Position numbers and translations under genes: made by a program. The notes under the pieces are model-generated. The model was not told the DNA's origin. It saw only the letters and a list, made by a program, of their open reading frames with translations, and searched no databases. From assembly GCF_017562075.2 (NCBI RefSeq), contig NC_054084.1, forward strand, positions 37,821,499 to 37,885,498: a DNA stretch of 64,000 nt, in the 5' to 3' direction. This document shows positions 9,647-19,978 of this stretch, piece after piece (the stretch's first letter is position 1; every line of letters begins with the position of its first letter). The DNA is from Anopheles merus. Its lineage: Eukaryota; Arthropoda; Insecta; Diptera; Culicidae.

Positions 9647-12150
9647 ACACGCGAGCTCATATAAAAGCCGGACGTGGTTCGATTCCCGCCAACGATTATC
9701 CCAAGGCTGATTATTCTGATTATCAAATACAAATTAGGTATTGACATTCAGACTCGATATGGTCTGAAAACAGCATACAATTTGATGATTTTTTCTGTTT
9801 TGTTAAAAAAAGATTCCAATATTTTAAACTATATCAGAACTTATCAATGGGAAAAAACAAACAAACAAGTAACAAATGTAAAAATAGTTACAGAAAGTCT
9901 GAAACAATAGAAAAATATAATAATTAATGAAAACAATTTAAGTAGTAACATCAGGCGCCTTATCAAGTTTTCCAAAATAAATCAAAAATGCCTAAAAATA
10001 CGTAAAAATGTATTGATAAATCAAACAATAAGGATAAAAAACAAATTGCTATGTTGGCAATGTTGAAAAAGCATAGTTCAGCAAAAACAATAAAGAACGA
10101 CTACACACTAAAACAAAGGGACTACAGTAATTACAAGAAAATGAAATGAATTAGCACGGGTGTGCCATCAATTGCTGCACAACCACTTCTGACAGCGATA
10201 TTGGTTGTACAAATAATTTAATTTGAATCACATATCAATTAATGTTATCTACTCCAACGCACAGCCCGCACATATTGTCAACAGTATTCACATATTCATT
10301 AAGCAGCAGCAGCAGAACAGCCCGTCCACCATCTACAGTGCAGTACAGTGCAGGAAGACGTCTCGGTGGTGCAGTTACTGGCGTCTTGCAAAGGGTCCAT
10401 CCAATGCATACCAAGTTGCTGGTGGGACATAGGTTTCGGTTGTTCATTTTGGACCACCGGTTCCGGACAAAACAGCAGCATCTTAGTAACGAGTTGCGCT
10501 TCCCGTCGGCGGTGCCATGTATCGTCTTAATCTGCATAAAGTAGTAAACGGGCAGCTTGGATGTGCTGCATTGGATCGGGGTTTTAGCTACGGGAAGGAT
10601 GGCTCTTGAATTGCTGATGGCGATGGTTTCCATTCGCAATGGATGCATCCGATTTTGGGATGCCCACGAGACGACAGCAAACAAAGGATGAGCTGTTTTC
10701 TGGCCGAGCACAGAGTGTCCGGCGTGTGGTGGGCGTGTGATAACACACTAGCCGTATTGTTGTTGACCGGTGGCATCATCGAAGACACTCCGCTGACCTA
10801 GCGGATGTGCCATTATTGTGAAAGCAAACTGCTTGCGAGTGCGGTTACATGAAATTCGCAACCGGCGGTTGCCTTAGGGAAAAGGAAGGAAAATGGACGC
10901 TGTAAGGCAAGGTTACAGTTGGGACGTATCGTTAGAAACGAGAAATGAGAAAAGGAGCTGCTCGTTTTCGCTTGGACTGAATTAATGATCTAAAGTGTCC
11001 GATTTGTGTCCACAAGCTTGTTTCAATATTTTGTGATAATTGTGGCTGAAAAGTTGCTCGTTGGCAGTGTTAGTACAGGACCCATCAGTACTGTATTTCA
11101 TTACATTGGACTATCATTGGAAAGTATGCCATGTCATTAGTTTATCGAAGGGATTTTGCATTTTGGATACAATAATAAACATATTAAATTACATACAGGT
11201 ATCATATTGTCGTTCCCTAAATGTGTCGTTTGCTCAAGTACAACTGGTAATTTGTATGTGTATGTTATAGAGCAACTCAGTTTCGATTCCGACCATACCA
11301 CGATGGTCGAGAAGTTCTGCACCTTTTTCTTGAAACTAATTATTCACCCAAAACATGAGCTCCATAACTCTCTCCCCGTATGGTTGGTTTCCATAGGTAT
11401 GTTTTTGTCGGGATTTTTTTGTCCATGGTAGCTCTCGCTGCCGCATACTCATTTTCCGAAGGAATGTTGTTTTACTTTTTTTTCTCTGTATCGTAAATTT
11501 CCCATAAAAGTGGTACATATAAAATGCCAAACGGAAAGCCAGCAGCGAAGCTGATGCACATTTCCTCATGATGTCGGTAAACGAAATTCCAGCTGGGGCT
11601 TACACAACGAAACTACGGCTGCTTGATGGAGTTTTGGCGGTTTTAGCCCAAGTATTTATTGCGGTGTACGGTGCGATAAATCGGACTGGCTGTACAATAT
11701 AACTTTGGGAAACTTTATTTACATGCAGCGTTCGAATTTGGACGCGAAATGTAAGGGCAATGTTTTAGCGCACAAGCACAAACCGTATACGTATTAACCC
11801 GTGCACGGTGGATGCAGATTCTTGTACCAAATGAGAGGCGCTTTTCGGATGAGTTTCTGGTTGGTTGATTGAACGTGTTTTTTTGTTCTCTATATAATCA
11901 ATCTCAATAGATTACAGTAATACTTACTGTTTCTTGTAATGATTGCATAACGGTTTTTTGCCATCCTGTTGCTGTTTGATGCAATGAAATGTAATGAAGG
12001 AGCAAAAAGTTCTGGTTGAGTTAAAGAAGGTTTGATTGTTCTGCTAACGTTCAAACGCTGCTAACGTAGTTCCAAAAATCAAACTAAACGAGCTAAGCTT
12101 GATGCTAAATAATTACAAATGACTTAAACAAGTGTTATTTATAATATTAT
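9647..12150. other. Unique non-coding sequence with microsatellite
   Basis: AT-rich at first, then a GC-richer block around 10240-10800 that holds (AGC)n at about 10301-10315 and several overlapping ORFs on both strands. None of them has splice or start context that I trust. TATAAAAG occurs at 9660-9667. Confidence 0.4.
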
Positions 12151-12399
12151 AAAGACTTCCTCCCTGAGCCGGTCTTGTAGTACAGTCGTCAACTCGTACG
12201 ACTTAACAACATGCCCGTCATGGGCTCAAGCCCCAAATGGACCGTGCCGTCATACGTAGGACTGACTATCCTGCTATGGGGGGGGGGGGTCAATAAGCCA
12301 CTGAAAGCCAAACCCACAAGTAATGGTGTGATACTGGCAGGCCTTGACCGGCAACGGTTGTTGAGCCAAAAGAAGAAGAAGAAGAAAGACTTCCTCCCT
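12151..12399 (+). mobile_element. Full-length SINE (SINE200-like) with 15-bp target duplication
   Basis: The body runs from GAGCCGGTC (12166) to an (AAG)n tail ending near 12384. It has a tRNA-derived head with a box A-like segment (GTCAACTCGTACGACTTAAC), a box B-like GGGCTCAAGCCCC (one base off the GGTTCAAGCC consensus), the constant motif CATACGTAGGACTGACTATC and an end near GTTGTTGAGCCAAAAG. The flanks AAAGACTTCCTCCCT at 12151-12165 and 12385-12399 are identical. A run of ten G lies at about 12279-12288. The insertion lies directly upstream of an older SINE copy. Confidence 0.9.
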
Positions 12400-12404
12400 A
12401 CATC

Positions 12405-12605
12405 TGCCGGTAAATCCCGTGGAGCAGTCGTCAACTCATATGACTTAACAACATGACGATCATGGGTTCAAGCCCCGGTATGGATCGTGCTTCCCGCACA
12501 TAGGACTGACTATCCGGCTATGGTAATTAATAAGTCACTGAAAGCCAATCCCATTGTGGTACAGGCAGGCCTGTAGGCAATGGATGCTGTGCCAAAGAAG
12601 AAGTA
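12405..12605 (+). mobile_element. Diverged SINE200-like copy
   Basis: The same organisation as the neighbour: GTCAACTCATATGACTTAAC, box B GGGTTCAAGCCCC, GGACTGACTATCCGGC, AAGTCACTGAAAGCC and an AAGAAG tail. It is more diverged and therefore older; the younger copy sits against its 5' end. Confidence 0.85.
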
Positions 12606-13137
12606 GAATGATGAGGATAAAAAAAAAATAATTAAATATAACACATAAATCGATGGCAATAAATATATAAAAATAAGAATAATAGATAATCGTGAAAGAA
12701 TATGCCATGGCACCGATGTTTTTCCTAATTTTCGTATAAACTACTCAAAAATACTAACATCTAGTAATAAGGTTTTATTGCATTTTATAATTTAAGATGA
12801 CTTCGTAACTATTCACCATGCTGAATAATGCTTAATACGTGAATTTTATTTATACTTTACTGTACAATATTAAAAAAAATATTGATCACCCAATCTTGCG
12901 GTACTATTTTAGTTTTAAAAAACGTATTCATAGCACATTTATTTGAATCCGCAGAAGCGACGGCTAATCGTAAGTGGTCTAATATCAGTTTTTTGTTGTT
13001 GTTGTTCTATGATCAATGTTTATATCCTTTATCTAAACGATGTGATGAGAAGACAATTTGTTTGGTACAAAGCCTTATGTGATTGGAATTACATACGATT
13101 ATAAATGATGAATCCAGTTTGATATGGAAATAATCTC
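12606..13137. other. AT-rich unique sequence
   Basis: No feature supported. Confidence 0.4.
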
Positions 13138-13215
13138 ATCTTCTTCTTTCAGCTCAACAACCGATGTCGGCCTGCCTATACCACTTGTGGGGTTGGCTTA
13201 CAATGACTTATAGAT
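13138..13215 (-). mobile_element. 3' fragment of a SINE200-like element
   Basis: On the minus strand it reads AAGTCATTGTAAGCCAACCC, then the GGCAGGCC motif and CGGTTGTTGAGC with an AAGAAG tail. The 5' half with the polymerase III promoter is missing. Confidence 0.75.
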
Positions 13216-13279
13216 TGTAAAAATTTTTTTTGATTATATAGGATGTTGTACGTTTAACATTTAAGTGACTTTTAACTGC

Positions 13280-13354
13280 GATCCATCCCAGTTAGCGAAG
13301 ATCCAGTTAAAAAACATTTCAGTTAAATAGCATCCAGTTAGCGAACACTTACTG
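13280..13354 (-). mobile_element. Single end of a pogo/Tigger-like element
   Basis: Read on the minus strand, the end is TA followed by CAGTAAGTGTTCGCTAACTG, then two further degenerate AACTG-containing units. A CAGT terminus beside TA and repeated subterminal blocks are typical of pogo/Tigger transposons. No second end is seen. Confidence 0.45.
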
Positions 13355-13655
13355 TAGTATATTTTAACGTGTATCAATAATGTATTAATTTTATTCGAGA
13401 AATCGTTTAAACGATACAAATATTCAAGTTTAAGTTGTCGGGTATTCTTCATAAATGTGTATGTAACATGAAAAAAAAAAGAAACTAACAAATTTATTTT
13501 TTAAACGAATTTTTACTGCCAAAACCAAAATTGTCATATCTGCAATAACTCAAGGTGGTCGTATTTCAAATGTCTCTAGTATGAGTAAAAATTTAAAAAA
13601 AACTGGGTCTAATAGCAAAAAACTAGCTTCTTAGTAGGAATGATTGTGCAACTAA

Positions 13656-13954
13656 TGTTATGGGCCAACCTGATGGTCCCGTAGATCGCCACCGAGGACA
13701 CTCATCGGGCGTAGATCGAAGCGTGTGTGCGATCTATCGGGAGGTCAGCGAACGCGCGCTCGGCACGATGCGTGAGTGCCGATCGGGAGGAGAGAAAGAT
13801 ATGGCGCGCGCTTGAGAAAGGTCGTGGAACAAAGTGGTAGCAAATCGTTTACGAGTTATTAATAATAAACAAGGACTTTCCAATCCCATCGTTTTGAAGG
13901 AAGTAACGCGTTAACGTTTCTTAGCGTTCTTCGAAAGAAAACGAAAATATAACA
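13656..13954. mobile_element. Solo LTR, 299 bp, with perfect 5-bp target duplication
   Basis: The element starts TGTTATGGGCC and ends AAAATATAACA, so its ends form the inverted hexamer TGTTAT/ATAACA with canonical TG...CA boundaries. ACTAA flanks it at 13651-13655 and 13955-13959. An AATAAA at 13864-13869 lies two thirds along, as expected for an LTR poly(A) signal. No internal retrotransposon sequence or second LTR follows, so it probably arose by LTR-LTR recombination. The middle is GC-rich (GCGCGCTCGGCACGATGCG). BEL/Pao, gypsy and copia types all fit; no primer-binding site remains to choose between them. Confidence 0.85.
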
Positions 13955-14010
13955 ACTAACACAAGAACGTAAAGTACAAATCATTTTTCTATTGTGCTCC
14001 TAATGTATTA

Positions 14011-14287
14011 CAGTATACGATCGGTATTCCACACGCTCGATAATCCGCACTTTTGACTACCCAATTCATTAAAAAAATAGTGTTCGATCAAAGGTGGAGA
14101 TATTTGAATAAAAACATAATAACCTTCCTATTTTTTTAAGTATAAGTTTTCTTTGTAAAACACGATATGTATGATATATTATTATTAACTCATAGAACAA
14201 GACAAAAATAAGAAGTTTTAAAAAACAGATCAAAACGTCATTTGATAATCCGCACTCAGTCAAGTACGGATTACCGAGCGTGAACAT
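14011..14287. mobile_element. pogo/Tigger-like MITE with eroded right end
   Basis: The left end is TA followed by CAGTATACGATCGGTATTCC and, within 30 bp, CACGCTCGATAATCCGCAC. The right side carries the inverted match, GTACGGATTACCGAGCGTG (14264-14282). The reiterated CTCGRTAATCCGCAC block and the TA plus CAGT terminus resemble pogo-type ends. The right terminal CTG-TA is lost. Confidence 0.6.
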
Positions 14288-14896
14288 TTTAACAATTTAA
14301 AATCGTATTGCCTACCTCCAGGCGTTTGTCTGATCGTTAATGTTTGTCGAAATGTTATTTAAGCATAACATTTAAACATTCATCTTCTTATCTTATTATT
14401 ATACCACAATCATATTCTCAAAATAAGTAAATAGAGCATTTGTAGAAATCAAAAGTACCAGACAACTGTTGTATTCAGATTTTCTGTCGAAAACACGAAC
14501 GCCTGAGAGAAATTGTACGCTACGTGAAGTATCGATCGAAATGTTTTCGACAGAATGCCGCAATATGCCAACGCTAATGTCAAACGCCGTCGACTTCTCT
14601 CGCACAAAGCAACATGCGGAGAGCGAGAGCGAGCTGTCAAACTCACGCGGTTCTTCAATGGCGGTTTGTTTACAAACATTGCGGTGCGGTTTTGCAAGCG
14701 GCGTGTTCAATTGCGATTTTACCAATTTATTATCAAAATTGTAGTGATTTTTCACCCGTAGCGAGTACATTATACAGTTTTGCAGCGAATACAAATGTAG
14801 TTCAATAAGAAAAGAGGGAGTAAACGTGAAAATCAACTGTGAAAACATATCAACTGTGTGGCATTGTGTGTGCCGGTGTTTCAAGCTCAAGTCAGA
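14288..14896 (+). promoter_or_regulatory. Putative promoter and 5' UTR of the exon at 14897
   Basis: From about 14520 the sequence is richer in CpG and looks promoter-like. TATCGATCG at 14529 is close to the insect DRE motif (TATCGATA), often found at TATA-less housekeeping promoters. No TATA box is visible. An in-frame TGA at 14840-14842 precedes the ATG. Antisense ORFs here are shadows. Confidence 0.35.
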
Positions 14897-15091
14897 ATGG
14901 AAGGTGATGGTGTGGTCAAGCAGCCGGCTGGTGTCGACGCTCGTTTAAGGCATGCACAAACGCAGCATGGCCATTATAGCACGGTGGACGAAGAGAACAT
15001 TGTCGTTTTGCAGCGATGCTTCACGCCACCGCCACTGGAAGAGGAGGCAGCCAAGGAAGTGGTGTGGTTCGAGGAGGTCATGATATCCGAG
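14897..15091 (+). CDS. Candidate first coding exon, unknown protein (65 codons)
   Basis: The ATG has a good context (A at -3, G at +4) with an in-frame stop 55 bp upstream. The frame stays open for 65 codons to a near-perfect 5' splice site, GAG|GTAAGT, leaving phase 0. The product begins MEGDGVVKQPAGVDARLRH, continues YSTVDEENIVVLQRCFTPPP and ends LEEEAAKEVVWFEEVMISE: hydrophilic, acidic near the end, without signal peptide or membrane segment. Even codon usage and lack of low complexity favour real coding. If read through, the ORF would run 21 more codons into the intron. I do not recognise the protein. Phase-compatible segments lie far downstream (45692, 46883). Confidence 0.6.
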
Positions 15092-15342
15092 GTAAGTGGT
15101 GCCACGTTTCAGTTATCCCTCTGTGATAATCTAAGGTTTTCATCGGTCGGTTAAACAAAAAAAGTTGAAATTATTTTCGTATATACTTTCTTCCACTACA
15201 CGAGAAACGGATTAATGGTTAAATATTTATAAACTGTTTTAAATAATTTCTGCTCGTAGCACAATACTCGTGGCTTAGCATCACGAATAAAGGTATGAAA
15301 CATATGGTGTAAAAAAATCATCTCGGAACTCTCTCTCTCTCT

Positions 15343-15492
15343 GACAAGTCGTACAGCCGTCAATTTTACAGCCGAGGCACAGGTTCAAGCCTTGTTTCTG
15401 GCCTCGACATATAGCCAAGCATACACTTTTAGTGATTTTAGCTAGGCCGCCAAGACCGACTACGGTTGTTGTGTCAAATAATAATAATATAA
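15343..15492 (+). mobile_element. Diverged SINE with (AAT)n tail
   Basis: A tRNA-like head (GTCGTACAGCCGTCAATTTT) with box B CAGGTTCAAGCCTTG, and an end reading CGGTTGTTGTGTCAAA as in SINE200-like copies, but followed by an AATAATAATA tail instead of AAG repeats. Confidence 0.6.
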
Positions 15493-15499
15493 AGAAAAT

Positions 15500-18380
15500 A
15501 ATAAAAAGTTTCTTGATTTGTGCCGGCGAATATTGTGCTTTTTTCGATGCTTGAAAGCTCAGAGCATGTGCCACACTCTAAGCAGTGAATGTTTTCCCAC
15601 ACCATTGCCACACCAGTTACAGGACCTGTGATAACACATACCGGACATAATAGGTCGGAAATTAACATCATTCAACTGTAGCCGATATGTACACAGTTGT
15701 TTTTTGTGGGTTTGTATCTCCTCGAGCAGTCTTGGCCCTTGCTGATGAGGGCTGATGTCTGCCTGCACAGCACCAGACGATGCAATTATCCTTTTCGCCA
15801 CTCAACGAGGCGTGACAAAGTTCTATCGTGTTGACGCAAGCTGTCGTGTGTTCCGTCTTTCAGCAAGTGTCTGTTGTCTGTTGTCAGTGCTGAGCAGGCA
15901 CCATTGTTTCCCCGTACTCGATACTCGGATTGGTCCCTGGGCTGGCTCCTGTTTGGAGGTCCGACTGGTAGCAACATCTGCTGACGAGATTGTTTACAAT
16001 TAATTTACAGCCTTGATCCCATATTTCATCAGATAACGTCGGGCCCCGCCCGGCCCGCCAGTGGACGTCGGCGCGTATGTGCAAGGCATATGTTGGCTTA
16101 CTGCTCGTTTCGTACCAGCGAGTTGACAGCGGCCACCGTACTGCGGGGCTGAAAAAGGGCCCATTTAGCTTTTATCGTTCCAAGAAAAGGATTTGCAAAC
16201 CTAGATGTGCCATGATCCTTGCTGGCAGCAGACTAGAAAGGGTAGGCTCGATAGGATGATTAATGGTACTAAAAATAACAGAATTATCCAACACCAGACT
16301 GTTATGCTTACGCCGAGGCATATTTTATTTGTGTAATAGACTTTTGTTTTTAGAAATATAGAAATATACGTTTCATTTCCAACATTATTCTGTTAGCAAA
16401 ACATTACTGACAGCCTTGATTTACAATGCATTTTAGTTATATGATTACTAAGCATGACTAACTTTTCTTAGAATTGCATCTTAAACAGCGCTTTAAGTAC
16501 ATTCTCTCTTGAAGATGACTGGACCGCCGGTCAGCAATGCCCTCGATGTCTTGTCGCTAATGGCGTTTGTTTCATGTTGAACCCGCACTTGAACTTACGA
16601 ACTTTGTAGGAAAGGTATAATTAGCATTTTGATTTCAAATTGAAACCGTGCACGTAAGCAGATTTGCACGATGAGCTAATGACTATGGTCGTATTGGGGA
16701 TATACTGAAATGAAATAAGTAAGGACTAGACAATGGCAACTTTTTTAAGCAAATACTACTTAATTTATGTTATCGAAAGACTACTAGTGTTATACAATTT
16801 AAAAAAAAAAAACAAGTAAATTAGTCTCGATCAACTTTCTATGAAATAGTATTTTTCTATATAACATATTGGAAATTTAGCTTTATTTGATGTTGTCTTT
16901 TGGAAGATGTTTAATTACAACCTGACACGTTTTTTTTTAATTTTTTTTAAATACAATACGTGATGAGGGCTACCAAAGGTTATACACATTGTTGCATTTA
17001 ATTAAAATACTCCTAGGACCACTTCTGTACCTGGTACCGATCATTAAATTGTAAAAGCAGTCAGTACCTCCTTTCATACGCAGAGCATGCACAATAGGCC
17101 AGCCTAGACAAGTGTGGTTCGACGTTGAGCAGGAAATTAGGGCTGGTGGAAATGGTTTCTCAAGTGGATTAATGCTTTTCAGACAATCGCACAGATCGAG
17201 TATGTAAGTGCTTGTGTGCGCGTTCGGCGGTAAACGACGGGTGTGGAGCGTTGCTACCTTGCAGAGGGGTTCGGGTCGGGGGAACAAGAGCGCGGTGGGA
17301 GGAGGAAGCTGTTGAGATTGTTTTAATAAGAAAGTTTCATTTTCTTTACCAGGAAGGTCCGTCCGGTACGATACGTGAGGCAAATCCCGGGTAACCGCAT
17401 TTGATTAGGAACGGTTCAGTGAAAGCATTTCGCATCGGCTGTGACCGATGGGACCGGCGGTAAACCGGTGGGTCCCGGTCGGTCGGTTGGAATTTGCTCT
17501 GTACGATTCCTTGAGATGAATTCGGTCCCGTATTTGGGGGCGCCGGTTGCACAGCCCCACACACACACATTCCTTCTTCATTCGGTCCGTTTCGCACGAG
17601 TGGAAAATTTATTTAATTGATCGTTTAAATCCGATCCCAATAGACAAGTGCGGGGTGCGGCTGCTGTTGCTGCTGCTTGTTTGCGTGACGTTTGGTTGCT
17701 TAGGACTGCGCAACGTTGTTTGCCGCCGGTGCAAAGGTAGCTCGCAAAGTGGGGCAAGATGCAGACGGTTTGGAGCGTAATTTGGGAGCTCCGTCCTGGT
17801 CCGTGTAACTTTTAATAAACTTCTAGCAAGGGCGAGTGAAAGAGAGAGAGCACAGAACAGGGAAGAATTAAAGAGACCGTGTTACGCATACATTTACAGC
17901 GCGATGGAGGGTAGAGATTAGCGCAGGGTGGCAAGGGTCAACCGCACGTGTAATTAAGAAATGGAGACTAATTAAACGGAATCCATTTCGTGCTGAATGC
18001 GTTTCGGTGCCGTAATGTTTAAATAGGCATTTCGTCAGTTTAGCCGACTGGCCCTTTAGCCGCGCGTTACGAATGGGCGGCCAGTGTCTAAGCGCATAAT
18101 GCATATTGTTTCTGCTGGAAGGGGAACATAATGGGAACACCAGGAGGTGTCCAGCAGCTAAAACATTAAGGATGGTTAATGGACTTTTACAGGAAAATTA
18201 GACTGGTTTAGTGCGGGTCGCTATTGCGAAGAGCAGGAAGCTTTTATTGTGATATGCTAACCTAGTGCGGAGGTGTTGAAAGGGGGAAGCGGTTTATGTT
18301 GCTTTCATTGAAATGATTTATAGCTGTACCGGTATATCGTTACGTTTAACTTCAATGTCAAGTGTTGCAATGCTAGGATA
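15500..18380. other. Unique non-coding sequence
   Basis: No supported exon. A GC-richer island lies at about 17190-17780. ORFs of 60-137 codons overlap on both strands and lack start or splice context. Confidence 0.4.
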
Positions 18381-18394
18381 GAAGTAGGTGAGTA

Positions 18395-19120
18395 CTGGTA
18401 AACCCTCAGATTCGGAACTACCTGGTTCTGATTCCGTTTTCGGAATTAATTCCAGTACTAATTATGCTTCTGGAATAGAATTCATTTGAAAATTTGGTAC
18501 CGATTTTGGAATCGATTATGCAGTCGAATCCAGATTCGGTTCTGGAGCAGATTTAGCCATAATTTGACCTACAATATTTTAACCATAATTTGACCTACAA
18601 CTGAAGCCAAATTATAAAGAATCACAAACCCATACTCGTTCTGGAATTGATGCTGAACCCAAACAGGACCGGTGATACTGGCAGTGATACTGAATTGGCA
18701 GTGATACTGAATTCATACTAGTCCACGCACGGCGCCATGTTAGAAACTTATGACGGCCCATAATTTGACCTACAACTGAAGCCAAACTATAAAGAATCAC
18801 AAACCCATACTCGTTCTGGAATTGATACTGAATCCAAATCGGTTCTGGCAGTGATACTAAATTCTTACCAGTCCACGAACGAGTCACGAACTCATACCTG
18901 TTAGAAATTGATGCAGAGTTAATAGTGGTCTTGGAACTGATATTGTAAACAAACTGACCTTGGAACTGATACTGAACCTATACCGGACCTGAAACTGATC
19001 ATGAACGCACACTGGTCCTGAAACAGTTACCGAATTTATTTTTTCTTGAAACCAGACCTGTTAAGAATGCGAAACGAACCGTGAACCTGTTCCGGTCCTG
19101 GAACCGGTACAGTTTCTGCC
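18395..19120. repeat. Degenerate short-period repeat array
   Basis: About 700 bp built from irregular units of 10-15 bp around GGAACTGATACTGAA and TTCTGGAATTGATACTG. The unit is loose, so the array is old. It lies about 160 bp before a hAT-like element whose arms are made of similar GATCCGGACT units; the two may share an origin. Confidence 0.6.
18587..18936 (+). repeat. Tandem duplication, period 175 bp
   Basis: AATTTGACCTACAACTGAAG begins at 18587 and again at 18762, followed in both units by AAAGAATCACAAACCCATAC. The second unit has diverged by several substitutions. It is embedded in the degenerate array. Confidence 0.8.
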
Positions 19121-19283
19121 TCGATGTGCTAATTGATTCCGCGAGTCAATGAACCATCGGCCATATGAATGTCGCCTAGGAATTTGCGTAGAGATTTAGC
19201 GTAGTAATGTTAGCCCAAATCTTAAAGTGATTCCGGAATATATTCTATTTTCGGAATGATTAATGTTGAAAACAATTTCAAAG

Positions 19284-19970
19284 TAGTGATGGGTAAATAT
19301 CATTATTTTCTGGAATCGGATTGATACCCATCGGATCCGGTATCCATCACAATCGGACTCGGAGTTACTTCGAACTGTTTTAGTGGAGGGGAGGAGGGGG
19401 GTGTGCACGGGAAAAACTCTTGGCTCATCGAATCCGACTACGGATCAGTCCTGATCAGTCCGGATCACTTCGGATCAGTCCGGATCAGGCCAAATCTGTC
19501 CGGATGGGTCTGGAAGCGTCCGAACGAGTCTGGTCGAGTCAGGGTCAGTAGTTTAGGTTGGTGGTGCAAAAACAGTAAGGCTATTTGAATGTCATATAAC
19601 AAAGAAAATTGTTATACTGTATTGTACATATTCGATGTCTTAAATGCAGGTGAACGAACTCATCAATAATTGTCTGAACGATAATGGACAGTCATTTTGG
19701 GAATAAGCAATTGTAACGTCAACCTAAACTACTTGCTCGGACGCTACCAGATTCATCCAGACCCATCCGGACTCATCCAGACTCATCTGGACCGATCCAG
19801 TCTTATCCGGACTCATTCGGACTGATCCGGACTCATTCGGACTGAGCTAGGCTCATTAGGACTGATCCAGACTGATCCGGACTGATCCGAACTGATTCGA
19901 AATGGGATTCATATTTTGAGTACCGGAGTCGGAGTTGATTCATGACTTCGCTCTGGATCACCCATCACTA
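19284..19970. mobile_element. Nonautonomous hAT element with foldback arms
   Basis: A 687-bp element bounded by TAGTGATGGGT at the left and its inverse ACCCATCACTA at the right. TTTCAAAG (19276-19283) and GTTCAAAG (19971-19978) flank it, an 8-bp duplication with one mismatch, the length made by hAT transposases. Long internal arms are inverted copies: around 19490-19560 the text runs through CGGATGGGTCTGG and AGTAGTTTAGGTTG, and the inverse of both appears at 19719-19777. The arms consist of many GATCAGTCCG-type units. No transposase is encoded. Confidence 0.85.
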
Positions 19971-19978
19971 GTTCAAAG

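Noticed and set aside
9650..9720. GGTTCGATTCCCGCC as a tRNA T-arm or SINE box B
   Set aside because: The flanking five-base stems do not pair, there is no acceptor stem or box A at the right distance, and no repeat partner occurs in the window.
14399..14890. 163-codon minus-strand ORF
   Set aside because: Antisense to the putative promoter of the exon at 14897; it lacks recognisable features and overlaps further short frames.
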